From contig NZ_QTPP01000055.1 in NCBI RefSeq assembly GCF_003853415.1, positions 1 through 44,520 of the forward strand: a DNA stretch of 44,520 bases. Direction: 5' to 3'. A model generated the notes under the pieces. It saw only the letters and a program-made list of their open reading frames with translations. It did no database searches and was not told where the DNA came from. Position numbers and translations under genes: made by a program. The DNA is from Burkholderia sp. Bp9142 (GTDB lineage: Bacteria; Pseudomonadota; Gammaproteobacteria; Burkholderiales; Burkholderiaceae). Shown piece after piece: positions 8,183 through 16,046 of the stretch; position 1 is the first letter of the stretch; every line of letters starts with the position of its first letter.

Positions 8183-9391
8183 ATGTTCGCTCCTCCCAAT
8201 CTCGACCGCATTCCGTTCGGCCGCCCGTTCATCGTCGGCAAGGAGCTCTACTACATCGCGAAGGCGGTCGAACAGGGCGGGCTCGCCGGCGACCAGGCAT
8301 TCACCAGGCTGTGCCACCAGTGGCTGGAAACGCGCATCGGCTGTCATCGCGCGCTGCTCACGCACTCGTGCACGGCCGCCCTGGAGATGGCGGCGATCCT
8401 CACCGACGTCGGCCCGGGCGACGAAGTCATCATGCCGTCCTATACGTTCGTGTCGACCGCCAATGCGTTCGCGCTGCGCGGCGCAACGCCCGTGTTCGTC
8501 GACATCCGTCCCGATACGCTGAACCTCGACGAAAGACTGGTTGCCGCCGCGATCACCGAGCGCACGCGCGCGATCGTCCCCGTCCACTATGCGGGCGTGT
8601 CGTGCGACATGGACACGCTCGCGCACCTGGCCGATGACTATCGGCTATGGGTCGTCGAGGACGCCGCGCAGGCGATCCAGTCGACCTGGAAGGGCAAGCC
8701 GCTCGGCAGCCTCGGCCATCTCGCGTGCCTCAGTTTCCACGAGACCAAGAACGTGATCGCCGGCGAAGGCGGCGCGCTGCTCGTCAACGACGAGCGACTC
8801 GTCGAGCGCGCGGAGATCATCCGCGAAAAAGGCACCAACCGCAGCCAGTTCTTTCGCGGCCAGGTCGACAAGTACACGTGGGTCGACGTCGGTTCGTCCT
8901 ATCTGCCCGGCGAACTGATCGCCGCGTTCCTGTACGCGCAGTTCGAGCATGCGGACGCGATCACCGCGCAGCGGCGCGCGACCGTGAAGCGCTACGAGGA
9001 TGCGCTGCGGCCGCTGCACGATGCCGGCCGCCTCACGCTGCCCGCGACGCCGCTGAGCGAAGCGGGCAATGGCCACCTGTTCTATTTCCTCGCGCGCGAC
9101 CTCGCGGAGCGCACGGCGCTGCTCGAGCGGATCCGCGATGCGGGCGTGTTCGCCGTGTTCCACTACGTGCCGCTGCACAGCTCGCCGGCGGGCCGCCGCT
9201 ACGGCCGTTGCGGCTCCGGCATGCAGGTGACCGATGACGTCGCCGACCGGCTCGTGCGCCTGCCGCTATACCACGCGATGAGCGACGCGGAGCAGGACCG
9301 CGTCATTCAGGTGGTATCCGACTTCTACCGGACCGGGGCGCGAACGGCCGGCCGCCAACCTTCATCGCACCTCGTGCCATCCGCTCCATGA
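8183..9391 (+). CDS. dTDP-4-amino-4,6-dideoxygalactose transaminase-like aminotransferase
   Basis: 402 aa, DegT/DnrJ/EryC1/StrS family. FGRPFIVGKELYYIAKAV, HSCTAALEMAA and MPSYTFVSTANAF match the WecE (RffA)/FdtB branch, which moves an amino group from glutamate to dTDP-4-keto-6-deoxyglucose using PLP. The PLP lysine is K189 in SFHETKNVIAGEGGA, and the ring-contact Asp is D160 in VVEDAAQ. The start at 8183 has GGAG at 8172-8175 with 7 nt spacing; an upstream in-frame ATG at 8150 lacks this. The last 20 residues are Ala/Arg/Pro-rich and extend past the WecE length. It overlaps the glycosyltransferase start by ATGA. Inferred role: it supplies a 4-amino-4,6-dideoxyhexose for the locus. Confidence 0.87.
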   Translation: MFAPPNLDRIPFGRPFIVGKELYYIAKAVEQGGLAGDQAFTRLCHQWLETRIGCHRALLTHSCTAALEMAAILTDVGPGDEVIMPSYTFVSTANAFALRGATPVFVDIRPDTLNLDERLVAAAITERTRAIVPVHYAGVSCDMDTLAHLADDYRLWVVEDAAQAIQSTWKGKPLGSLGHLACLSFHETKNVIAGEGGALLVNDERLVERAEIIREKGTNRSQFFRGQVDKYTWVDVGSSYLPGELIAAFLYAQFEHADAITAQRRATVKRYEDALRPLHDAGRLTLPATPLSEAGNGHLFYFLARDLAERTALLERIRDAGVFAVFHYVPLHSSPAGRRYGRCGSGMQVTDDVADRLVRLPLYHAMSDAEQDRVIQVVSDFYRTGARTAGRQPSSHLVPSAP

Positions 9392-12186
9392 ACGATTCGC
9401 CCAGCATCTTCGCGCCGCTCGGCCATCCTTACTACGTCTCCGCCCCCGGCTACAAGCAGACGTCCGGCGGCGTGCGCGCGATGCACTACCTGTGCCACGC
9501 GCTGAACCTGCTCGGCTGCGAGGCCTACCTCCATACGACGGAAGTCCATCCCGAGCTGCGTACGCCGTTGCTGACGCAGGAGATCGCGCACGCGCACCTG
9601 GCCGCGGGCCGCAGCCCGATCGCCGTCTATCCGGAGATCGTCGAAGGCAATCCGCTCGGCGCGCGCTGCGTCGCACGCTACCTGCTCGCGGAGCCGGGCC
9701 GCATCAACGGCAATCCGATCGACCTCGCGCCGACCGATCTCGTGATCGCGTTCGGGCCATCGATCGTTCCCGACGGATGGCAGGCCGATCTGCTGAGAAT
9801 GCCGCTCGTCGATACGCGCATCTTCCACTGCGACGGCGTCGACGATGCCACCCGCCGCGGCACGGCCGTGTTCCTGAACCGACATCTGCGCCGCGGCGGC
9901 AGCCTGCATCCCGCGACGGCCGAGTCGATCGAGATCTCGGGACGCGTGGTGCAGCGCTCCGCGCACGAACTCGCCGAACTGTTTCGCCGTGTCGAATGCC
10001 TGTACCTGTACGAATGGTCCACCGCGGCCTTCGAGGCGCTGCTGTGCGGCTGCCCGGTCGTGTGCATCCTGAACGACGCGTCGATGCCGACCGCGGAACG
10101 CTGGGTGATGGGCGGCAAGGGGATCGCGTGGGGGCTCGATCCGCACGAAATCGCGCACGCGAAAGCGACCGTGCACGCGGCGCGCGACGTGTATCGGGAA
10201 GAACAGGCGACGTTCTGGCGGCAATTGCGGCAGTTCGTCGAGAAGACCCAGGCGCACGCCGATGCGCTCGATGCGCGCGCCGGCCCGAACGGCGCGGCCA
10301 CCACGCGACCGGCCGCGCCCGCGACGCGGCGCATGGCCGTCGTGTGCGTGGAGCCGGCCACGGATCCGCACATCACGACGCGTTTCGCCACGCCGTTCCG
10401 CGCGCTCGAGCGCGAATGGACGGCCGACTTTCCCGTCGGCGCGAACGGCATCGACCTCGATGCGCTGCAACGGGCCGACGTGATCGTCCTGCACGGCGCG
10501 GCGCCGAGCCTGTTGTCGGGCGCCGCGCTCGAGCAGATGTTCACGCTCGGCAAGCCGGTCGTCTGCGACCTCGACCGGCCGCTCGACGCGTTTTCGCTCG
10601 ACGATCCGCATATCGCCGGCAGCGCGCGCCGGCTCGCCGCCATGCGCGACGCGATCCGCCGTGCCGATGCACTGGTGGTGCGATCGGACGCAATGGCCGC
10701 CACGTATCGTCACGTGAACGCGGCGGTACACGTGTTGCCGGCCGATGCGGAGCCCGCACGGCACGGCGCACTGTACGCGCGGCTCGCCGAACAGGGGCGG
10801 CGGCCGGCCGCCACGGCTCCGGCACCCTGCGAATCGCGCGCGATGCGCGCGCAGCAGAAGAAGCGCCTTGTCGCCTACGCGATCGATCCGGTCGACGGCG
10901 CATCCGTGCAACGCCGCCTCGCGCTGCCGTTCGCACGGCTCGAGGACGACTGGGCGCTCGTCAGCGGCCTGGCCGACAGCACGGCGATCGCCGCAGCCGA
11001 CGCCGTGCTGCTCGATCGCCACACGCCAGGCCTGCTGCCGCTGACGGCGCTGAGCGCGATCTTCGAGTTCGACAAACCCGTGATCTACGCGACCGATCTT
11101 CCGCTCGCCGTGCGGCCGTCGGCGCAGGCCGACGCGACGTGGACCGGCATCGCGTTTGCGCTCGGCAACGCGCACGCGATCATCGTCCCGACGCCGGATC
11201 TTGCGCGCCAGTACCTGCCCTGGAACCCGAACGTGTTCGTGCTGCCCGACAGCGTCGATCTCGACCTGTTCCTGCGCGCGGTGCCGGCATCCAGCAACGC
11301 AAGCGTGACGATCGGCGTCGCCGGCGCATCGCTGCTGCCGGCCAATTTCGCCTTGGTGGACGCCTCGCTGCGTGCGCTCTGCGAGCGCCATGCCGGCCGC
11401 ATTGCCGTGCAATTCTTCGGCGCGCGGGTGCCGGCCGGCTGGGAGCATCATCCGGCGGCGGCGTTCCGGCCCGCGCCCGACGGATACCGCGCATACGCGC
11501 AGCAATTGCGCGTGCTCGACTGGGATGTCGCGCTGATGCCGCTCGCCGATACCGGCGACGGCGCGGGCAGCACGATCCAGCGACAGGAATTCGCGGCCGC
11601 CGGCATCGCCGTCGTCGCGAGCGACCGGCCGGCCCTGCGCATCGCACTGAACGACGGCGACGACGTGCTGCTCGCCGGCGATGCCCCGCACGCATGGGAC
11701 GACGCGCTCGACCGCCTGATCACGCGGCCCGCGCTGCGCCGGCGAATCGCCCGTACCGCGCAGGCACGCGTGCGCAAGCACGACGCGCTGCAGGCGCGCC
11801 TGCCGCTGGTTCGCGAGACCTACCGGATGTGTATCGAACGCGAAGGCACGGCCGTACGGTTGCCGCCGCGGGATGCGCCGATTCCCGGCGTGCTGATCCT
11901 CGACGCCACCGGCGACGCCGAACGCGTGCAGGCCGCGCTGCGCATCGTCGCGGCGCGTGCCGAACGGGATCTGCTGAGCGTCGTGCTGACGACGTCGCCC
12001 GGCCCTTGGCCCGAGTGGACGGACCGGCTGCGCTACCTGGGCACGTCGGCGCAGGAGTACGCGGCCACCGCCGACCAGCTGAGCGCGATGCCCGCGTTCG
12101 ACTGGGTCGCGATCATCGACACCGCGGACATGGAGACGGGCGCCGGCACGCCGGAAACGGCGCTCGCGGACGCCGCGATCGATTGA
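9388..12186 (+). CDS. Large multi-domain glycosyltransferase-like protein
   Basis: 932 aa. At least three glycosyltransferase-like units can be seen. The N-terminal unit (about 1-290) contains SGGVRAMHYLCHALN and a C-terminal-like EWSTAAFEALLCGCPVVC. A middle unit (about 310-470) starts MAVVCVEPATDP. The third (about 490-830) starts RLVAYAIDPVDG and has a GT4/GT1-like IQRQEFAAAGIAVVASDRPALR segment. The middle and third units share an R-x-A-x-P-F-x-x-L-E/D segment, so they may have arisen by duplication. The last 100 residues form another Rossmann-like piece with no clear active site. Probably a processive or dual-activity transferase that builds the glycan of this locus. Acceptor and donor are unknown. 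Confidence 0.72.
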   Translation: MNDSPSIFAPLGHPYYVSAPGYKQTSGGVRAMHYLCHALNLLGCEAYLHTTEVHPELRTPLLTQEIAHAHLAAGRSPIAVYPEIVEGNPLGARCVARYLLAEPGRINGNPIDLAPTDLVIAFGPSIVPDGWQADLLRMPLVDTRIFHCDGVDDATRRGTAVFLNRHLRRGGSLHPATAESIEISGRVVQRSAHELAELFRRVECLYLYEWSTAAFEALLCGCPVVCILNDASMPTAERWVMGGKGIAWGLDPHEIAHAKATVHAARDVYREEQATFWRQLRQFVEKTQAHADALDARAGPNGAATTRPAAPATRRMAVVCVEPATDPHITTRFATPFRALEREWTADFPVGANGIDLDALQRADVIVLHGAAPSLLSGAALEQMFTLGKPVVCDLDRPLDAFSLDDPHIAGSARRLAAMRDAIRRADALVVRSDAMAATYRHVNAAVHVLPADAEPARHGALYARLAEQGRRPAATAPAPCESRAMRAQQKKRLVAYAIDPVDGASVQRRLALPFARLEDDWALVSGLADSTAIAAADAVLLDRHTPGLLPLTALSAIFEFDKPVIYATDLPLAVRPSAQADATWTGIAFALGNAHAIIVPTPDLARQYLPWNPNVFVLPDSVDLDLFLRAVPASSNASVTIGVAGASLLPANFALVDASLRALCERHAGRIAVQFFGARVPAGWEHHPAAAFRPAPDGYRAYAQQLRVLDWDVALMPLADTGDGAGSTIQRQEFAAAGIAVVASDRPALRIALNDGDDVLLAGDAPHAWDDALDRLITRPALRRRIARTAQARVRKHDALQARLPLVRETYRMCIEREGTAVRLPPRDAPIPGVLILDATGDAERVQAALRIVAARAERDLLSVVLTTSPGPWPEWTDRLRYLGTSAQEYAATADQLSAMPAFDWVAIIDTADMETGAGTPETALADAAID

Positions 12187-12210
12187 CGACGGCGCGCGGG
12201 CCTTCGCGCG

Positions 12211-13782
12211 TCAACTGCTCGACGAACACCCGCCGCAACTGCTCGAGCTGCACGAGCTGGAACTGCACGAACCCGACGACGAACAATTCGTGTTCGAGTC
12301 GGTCGAGCTGTACGTGGAACCCGACGAGCCGCCGCTGCGCGCCGCCACCGGCGGCACCGGCGGCGGCTCCATCAGCACCATCGAATGCGCGGCCCACGCG
12401 GTGCCGGCCAGCGCGCCCGCGCCGAACAACGCGGTCGCCCACAGCAGCGCGTCCGGCGAATCGGGCTCGTCGCGGCGGGCGCTGCGGTGCGCGGCGAGCG
12501 CCGTTCTCGCACCGACCGTCAGGCCGCCGCGCCCGAATCCCGTCAGGCGCCGCGCGACGATCCGGTACGCGATGGCAAACACCACCATGCTGATGACCAG
12601 CAGCAGCACCGGCCGCCCTCGGCTCAATCCGACCGCGAGTTTCGCCGCGCCGGTGCCGAGCACGGCCAGCGCGATCGCGCACGAGGCCATGCGTGCGGCC
12701 CGCATCTCGCCCGCCGCCCACTGCCAGCCACGCCCGCGCAGCGCGTTCGCGGCATCGGACACGCGGCGCGCGAGCAGTTGACGGAACGCGCCGAAGCTGG
12801 CCTCGCCGTCCGGCTGCGCGGCGAGCCAGTGGCACTCGTCCGCATACGCGCCGCCCCGCATCGGGTCGACGCTGCGCACGCGCGCGCCCAGCCGCCCGGC
12901 CATCGACAGGTCGATCGCGCCTGCCTGGACGAGCGACAGCGTCGCCACCTGCACGGCCCGCGATTCGTCGCCCGCGAGATAGGCGGCCTCCTCGGCCGTC
13001 AGGCCCGACGAGACGGCTTGCGCGCGTCGGCGCCGGCAGCGGTATTCGATCTGCTGCAGCACGACGATCAGCAACAGCGCGACGACGCAGACCGGCAGGT
13101 AGAACGCGAGAAACTGCGGTCCCGTGTAGTTCAGGACGTCGAAGTCGCGCGCCGATGCGGCCGTCGCGATGACGCTCGCGGCGGCAGCGGACACGGCCGC
13201 CTTCGGCAGCCGGTCGCGCCAGGTACGGCGGGCTGCCGGGCCGGCTGCAGACGGCGGTTCCGCCTGCCTGTCGGCGCCTGCCCCCGCCCTCGCCTGCGGC
13301 GATCCGGCGTCGGCCGGCCGGGACTCGGGACGCGGCCAGATCGACGCGGGCGGCTCGCGGCCGAACAGGCGGCGATAGCTGTCGAGCGTGTCCTGGTAGC
13401 GCCGCGCGTACACGGCGGCTTCGTCCGGCGCGCCAGTACCGGGCATGTGATGCAGCCGCGCGCGCAGCACATCGGCGCAGAACACGTCCCAGTACTCGAC
13501 CGTGTATTGCAGGTGGAAATGCCATGCGGCATCGACCGCGACCGACGGCGTGACCGGGTGTCCGGCCGCCTGCGCGAGGAACGCGAAGCGCTTGTATTCG
13601 TCGATCACGGCCAGCGCGTGCGCATGCGTCCAGCCTTCCGCTTCGGCGAGGCGGCGGCTGTACGGCAGCACGGCGTGCGGGTCGTCGGTGGAATAGGCAA
13701 GCAGACGCGTGAGCAGCGCCTGCTGCGCGTCGGTCAGCGCGCGGGCATCGCCTGCGGCCGGGAGAGACGGGATGGCTGCCAT
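12211..13782 (-). CDS. TIGR04222-type membrane protein with Ser/Cys-rich tail
   Basis: About 523 aa. The N-terminal 140 residues (TDAQQALLTRLLAYS, then AWHFHLQYTVEYWDVF) form a soluble domain typical of the glycine/cysteine-rich TIGR04222 family. After a Pro/Ala-rich linker come hydrophobic segments near PQFLAFYLPVCVVALLLIVVL, ASCAIALAVLGTGAAKLAV and VLLLVISMVVFAIAY. The protein ends in a low-complexity tail of Ser, Cys and Gly. Its function is unknown. The start at 13782 was chosen because family-like sequence begins there; no Shine-Dalgarno is visible and a start further upstream (13911) is possible. It is convergent with the glycosyltransferase, with only 24 nt between the stops. Confidence 0.65.
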   Translation of the reverse strand: MAAIPSLPAAGDARALTDAQQALLTRLLAYSTDDPHAVLPYSRRLAEAEGWTHAHALAVIDEYKRFAFLAQAAGHPVTPSVAVDAAWHFHLQYTVEYWDVFCADVLRARLHHMPGTGAPDEAAVYARRYQDTLDSYRRLFGREPPASIWPRPESRPADAGSPQARAGAGADRQAEPPSAAGPAARRTWRDRLPKAAVSAAAASVIATAASARDFDVLNYTGPQFLAFYLPVCVVALLLIVVLQQIEYRCRRRRAQAVSSGLTAEEAAYLAGDESRAVQVATLSLVQAGAIDLSMAGRLGARVRSVDPMRGGAYADECHWLAAQPDGEASFGAFRQLLARRVSDAANALRGRGWQWAAGEMRAARMASCAIALAVLGTGAAKLAVGLSRGRPVLLLVISMVVFAIAYRIVARRLTGFGRGGLTVGARTALAAHRSARRDEPDSPDALLWATALFGAGALAGTAWAAHSMVLMEPPPVPPVAARSGGSSGSTYSSTDSNTNCSSSGSCSSSSCSSSSCGGCSSSS

Positions 13783-14308
13783 CGGGAGAGTCGGCGCGAT
13801 GCGCGGACGGCCGCCGCGATCGACGCTTGGAGTTGTCGTTGCGGGGATTCTCGCATAACGGGGTGGCGGCGAAACGGCGCGGGAAGCGGCGAGCGGGTGC
13901 CGACACGCCACGGCACCGGAAGCCGCACGGACTCGGCCGAGTGCGCAACGCGACGCTTCAGCGAATTCAGAAAAACGGATCGGGAAATTCGACGCCTGGA
14001 ATCAGGCAATTTGGCGCGCCCGGCTGGGATCGAACCAGCAACCCCTGCCTTCGGAGCTTTACCGGCACACCGGGAGCCTTTAAAAATCAAAGCCTTACAC
14101 GACTCGCAATCAGCAAAACCAAGGCTAATCAAGATCAATCAGGGCTGTCCAAGCTCATCCAAACTGTAATTTCACTGTAGCTCACACAATTTCAGTGGAA
14201 CAGTTCCGCGCGACACGCGTCCCCTCGGCAAATCTCGATTGCGAAATCAATGCGCTACCGCTACGCTGCCGATCAAAGAATGCACAAGCCAACGCCCGGG
14301 GAAATCAG
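13783..14308. other. Host/prophage junction region
   Basis: About 525 nt with no supportable gene apart from the tRNA fragment at 14012-14056. The part left of the fragment is high-GC host DNA. The part right of it is AT-richer and has several short direct repeats (AATCA[AG] three times between 14108 and 14140) and a CACTG/CAGTG dyad near 14175-14200. Those could be integrase arm-type sites or promoter elements for the following cargo gene. No clear -35/-10 pair was found. Confidence 0.35.
14012..14056 (-). other. Prophage att site: 3' part of tRNA-Arg(CCG)
   Basis: On the minus strand this reads as the last 45 nt of a tRNA: anticodon loop CTCCGAA (anticodon CCG), stem half GGCAG, T-arm GCTGG-TTCGATC-CCAGC, acceptor half CGGGCGC, discriminator G, CCA. 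The nucleotides that should form the 5' half of the anticodon stem (from 14057) do not pair, so homology to the tRNA stops exactly in the anticodon loop. This is the standard product of phage integration into a tRNA gene: the displaced 3' end. The rebuilt complete tRNA should lie at the right end of the prophage, outside the window, next to the integrase gene. Confidence 0.8.
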
Positions 14309-15586
14309 ATGACATGCGAAGTCGCGGTCCTTAACAAGTATGCGGTCGTCATTGCAGCTGACAGTGCGGTTACAACGACAAACGGTCAGGGGGAGCCGAG
14401 GTACTCGAAGGGCGGGAACAAAATTTTCCAGCTGTCCCATACGGAACCCGTTGGAGTAATGATCTTCGGGACCGCGTCCGTCTGTGGCATGCCGTGGGAA
14501 GTCGTAATCAAGGCGTATCGCGCCGACCACCTACAAACCAGCAAGTTCGACTCTGTCCAAGAATACGCCGAGAATTTCTTCTCATTCCTTCAATCGGCGG
14601 CCAGCCCAATTTCCACGACCGTGCGCGACGATTCTTTCGTCGACGGACTGCAGACGGCTGCGGGCCAGTTGTTGAGTTTGATGCAAAGTCACGACCCGAC
14701 GATCTCAGACGCTGCGCTGCCATCAGCGGAACGCGCGCCGCAAGCCTCCACTGCCTTACTGGCGATAGAGGCTGAACTCGACAGTAGGCCCTACAAGACC
14801 GATGCTTTGGGAGAGGCGGCAGCTCGCACACTGGCTGCACCGCCTCAGCGATTCAGGGACATCGTTTTAGGCGGGCTCGAACAGGGCGGCCTGTCGGACG
14901 TAATTGACCTAGATCGTTTCGTTGCTGTCGCCTGCAAGTACTACTTCCGAAACTACGAGTCGCTGCTACCGACCACCGGCGTCGTTTTCGCCGGCTATGG
15001 CAAGCTCGAATACTTCCCCTGTCTCATCGAGTATTCCGTAGCCGGCTTCATGGGCGACCATCTCGCATATGATGTAAAACAACAGAGCGCCATTTCAAAC
15101 GAGGTACCTTCAAACATCATCCCTTTCGCGATGACATCAGCCGTCGATGCATTTATGAGAGGGGTTGGTTTCGATGTCTTCGGGTCGGTCGACACTCTGT
15201 ATCGGAAATATGCGTTAGACTTCGCCCGATCGGTTCTTGGTCGTCTCGGCGTTGCCGAACCGCCTACACTGGAAGCAGACGCGGAACAATCACGCGAGGC
15301 GTTCACGGACGACTGGTATGGGAAGGTTCTAAGAGGGCACTATCACCCGCTCAGAAGCGTGATATCTGCATTACCGCTTGAAGAGATGGCTCACCTCGCG
15401 GAAACGCTCGTGACGCTTGAGTCTCTAAAGGAGAGAGTGACAACTCCCAAGCAAAGCGTCGGTGGGCCGATCGACGTTGCAGTGATCACGAAGTCTGAGG
15501 GTCTCGTCTGGATCAAACGAAAACATTTTTTCGATTCGGACAAGAATTTGAGATTTATTTTGCGCCAACGAGCCGTCCACCAATAG
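14309..15586 (+). CDS. Proteasome-type N-terminal nucleophile (Ntn) hydrolase-like protein
   Basis: 425 aa. After removal of Met1, Thr becomes residue 1: T-C-E-V-A-V-L-N-K-Y-A-V-V-I-A-A-D17, then G-G-N-K-I-F. This is the layout of the proteasome beta/HslV/Anbu active site (Thr1, Asp17 and a Lys near 33-37). A helical insertion of about 150 residues (70-220) splits the fold. The second half resumes with VVFAGYGKLEYFP and ends with GGPIDVAVITKSEG-V-W-I-K-R-K. HslV is about 175 aa, so this is a much larger relative. The ATG at 14309 has GGGG 7 nt upstream; in-frame ATGs further upstream would bury the Thr. It lies right after the att site, with base composition lower in GC than the phage genes. 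Probable prophage cargo with a 67-aa partner; the biological role is unknown. Confidence 0.6.
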   Translation: MTCEVAVLNKYAVVIAADSAVTTTNGQGEPRYSKGGNKIFQLSHTEPVGVMIFGTASVCGMPWEVVIKAYRADHLQTSKFDSVQEYAENFFSFLQSAASPISTTVRDDSFVDGLQTAAGQLLSLMQSHDPTISDAALPSAERAPQASTALLAIEAELDSRPYKTDALGEAAARTLAAPPQRFRDIVLGGLEQGGLSDVIDLDRFVAVACKYYFRNYESLLPTTGVVFAGYGKLEYFPCLIEYSVAGFMGDHLAYDVKQQSAISNEVPSNIIPFAMTSAVDAFMRGVGFDVFGSVDTLYRKYALDFARSVLGRLGVAEPPTLEADAEQSREAFTDDWYGKVLRGHYHPLRSVISALPLEEMAHLAETLVTLESLKERVTTPKQSVGGPIDVAVITKSEGLVWIKRKHFFDSDKNLRFILRQRAVHQ

Positions 15587-15596
15587 GAGCTATGCG

Positions 15597-15800
15597 ATGA
15601 ACCCCGTCACCAAGGAACAGTTTGACGCTCTGACGACTCGGCTGCTGACCGAGCAAACTGACTTTGCTGTCGCAGTCTCGCGCATCGTCGAGCCCCAGGA
15701 AGATCTCACACGAGTTGCCCGCGAAGCCAAGCGGAAGCAGCGTGCGATCGACACTCGCCGCTCGCTGACACCCGTCGAGCTATTCAGCTCCCGAAATTGA
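15597..15800 (+). CDS. Small protein paired with the Ntn hydrolase
   Basis: 67 aa, highly charged, with no Cys and no membrane segment. Residues 5-50 are predicted mostly helical (E-Q-F-D-A-L-T-T-R-L-L-T-E-Q, then R-V-A-R-E-A-K-R-K-Q-R). I do not recognise the family. It begins 10 nt after the hydrolase, with GGAG (15586-15589) overlapping that stop codon, and a terminator follows directly, so the two form one transcription unit. Possible roles are regulator, activator or substrate/inhibitor of the hydrolase; all are inference. Confidence 0.6.
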   Translation: MNPVTKEQFDALTTRLLTEQTDFAVAVSRIVEPQEDLTRVAREAKRKQRAIDTRRSLTPVELFSSRN

Positions 15801-15818
15801 CAGGTCTAGACCGCCGAG

Positions 15819-15845
15819 AGCCCGCCAGTTGAGCGGGCTTTTTGT
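15819..15845 (+). terminator. Rho-independent terminator
   Basis: Perfect 7-bp stem AGCCCGC/GCGGGCT with a 7-nt loop, followed by a run of T (15839-15843). It lies 18 nt after the stop of the 67-aa gene, closing the two-gene cargo operon. Confidence 0.8.
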
Positions 15846-15953
15846 TGATAGATCATCGCCGCGCCACGCGCCCGAAGAATTGGCGCTTCCCCCGCGCAGA
15901 ACTGCAGTGATCGGAAATAATCCGACCCGTTCGCCCGCCACCCCTCCTATTGC

Positions 15954-15977
15954 TTGACAATCTCAAAAACCTGTCAA
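15954..15977 (+). promoter_or_regulatory. TTGACA-N12-TGTCAA dyad upstream of the PAAR gene
   Basis: A perfect 6-bp inverted repeat whose left arm is also a consensus -35 hexamer. It lies 70-93 nt upstream of the PAAR start. A TACAGT at 16010-16015 resembles a -10 but is too far for the usual spacing from this -35. It may be an operator or a coincidental palindrome. Confidence 0.3.
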
Positions 15978-16046
15978 TCCCAACAGGGGAGCGGGTCGCG
16001 CGTCGCGTGCTACAGTCGGCGACTCCGTTTCTTCATAGGGTTTGCC

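Noticed and set aside
9325..11781. 818-aa minus-strand frame over the aminotransferase and glycosyltransferase
   Set aside because: High-GC antisense shadow; composition is Arg/Gln/His-rich and no motif is visible, while the plus strand has clear families.
13734..14138. 134-aa minus-strand frame over the tRNA fragment
   Set aside because: It reads through the att core, has no protein-like features, and is explained by the tRNA remnant.
14057..14138. 5' half of the tRNA-Arg
   Set aside because: The sequence does not pair with the anticodon or acceptor stems, so no complete tRNA is present here.
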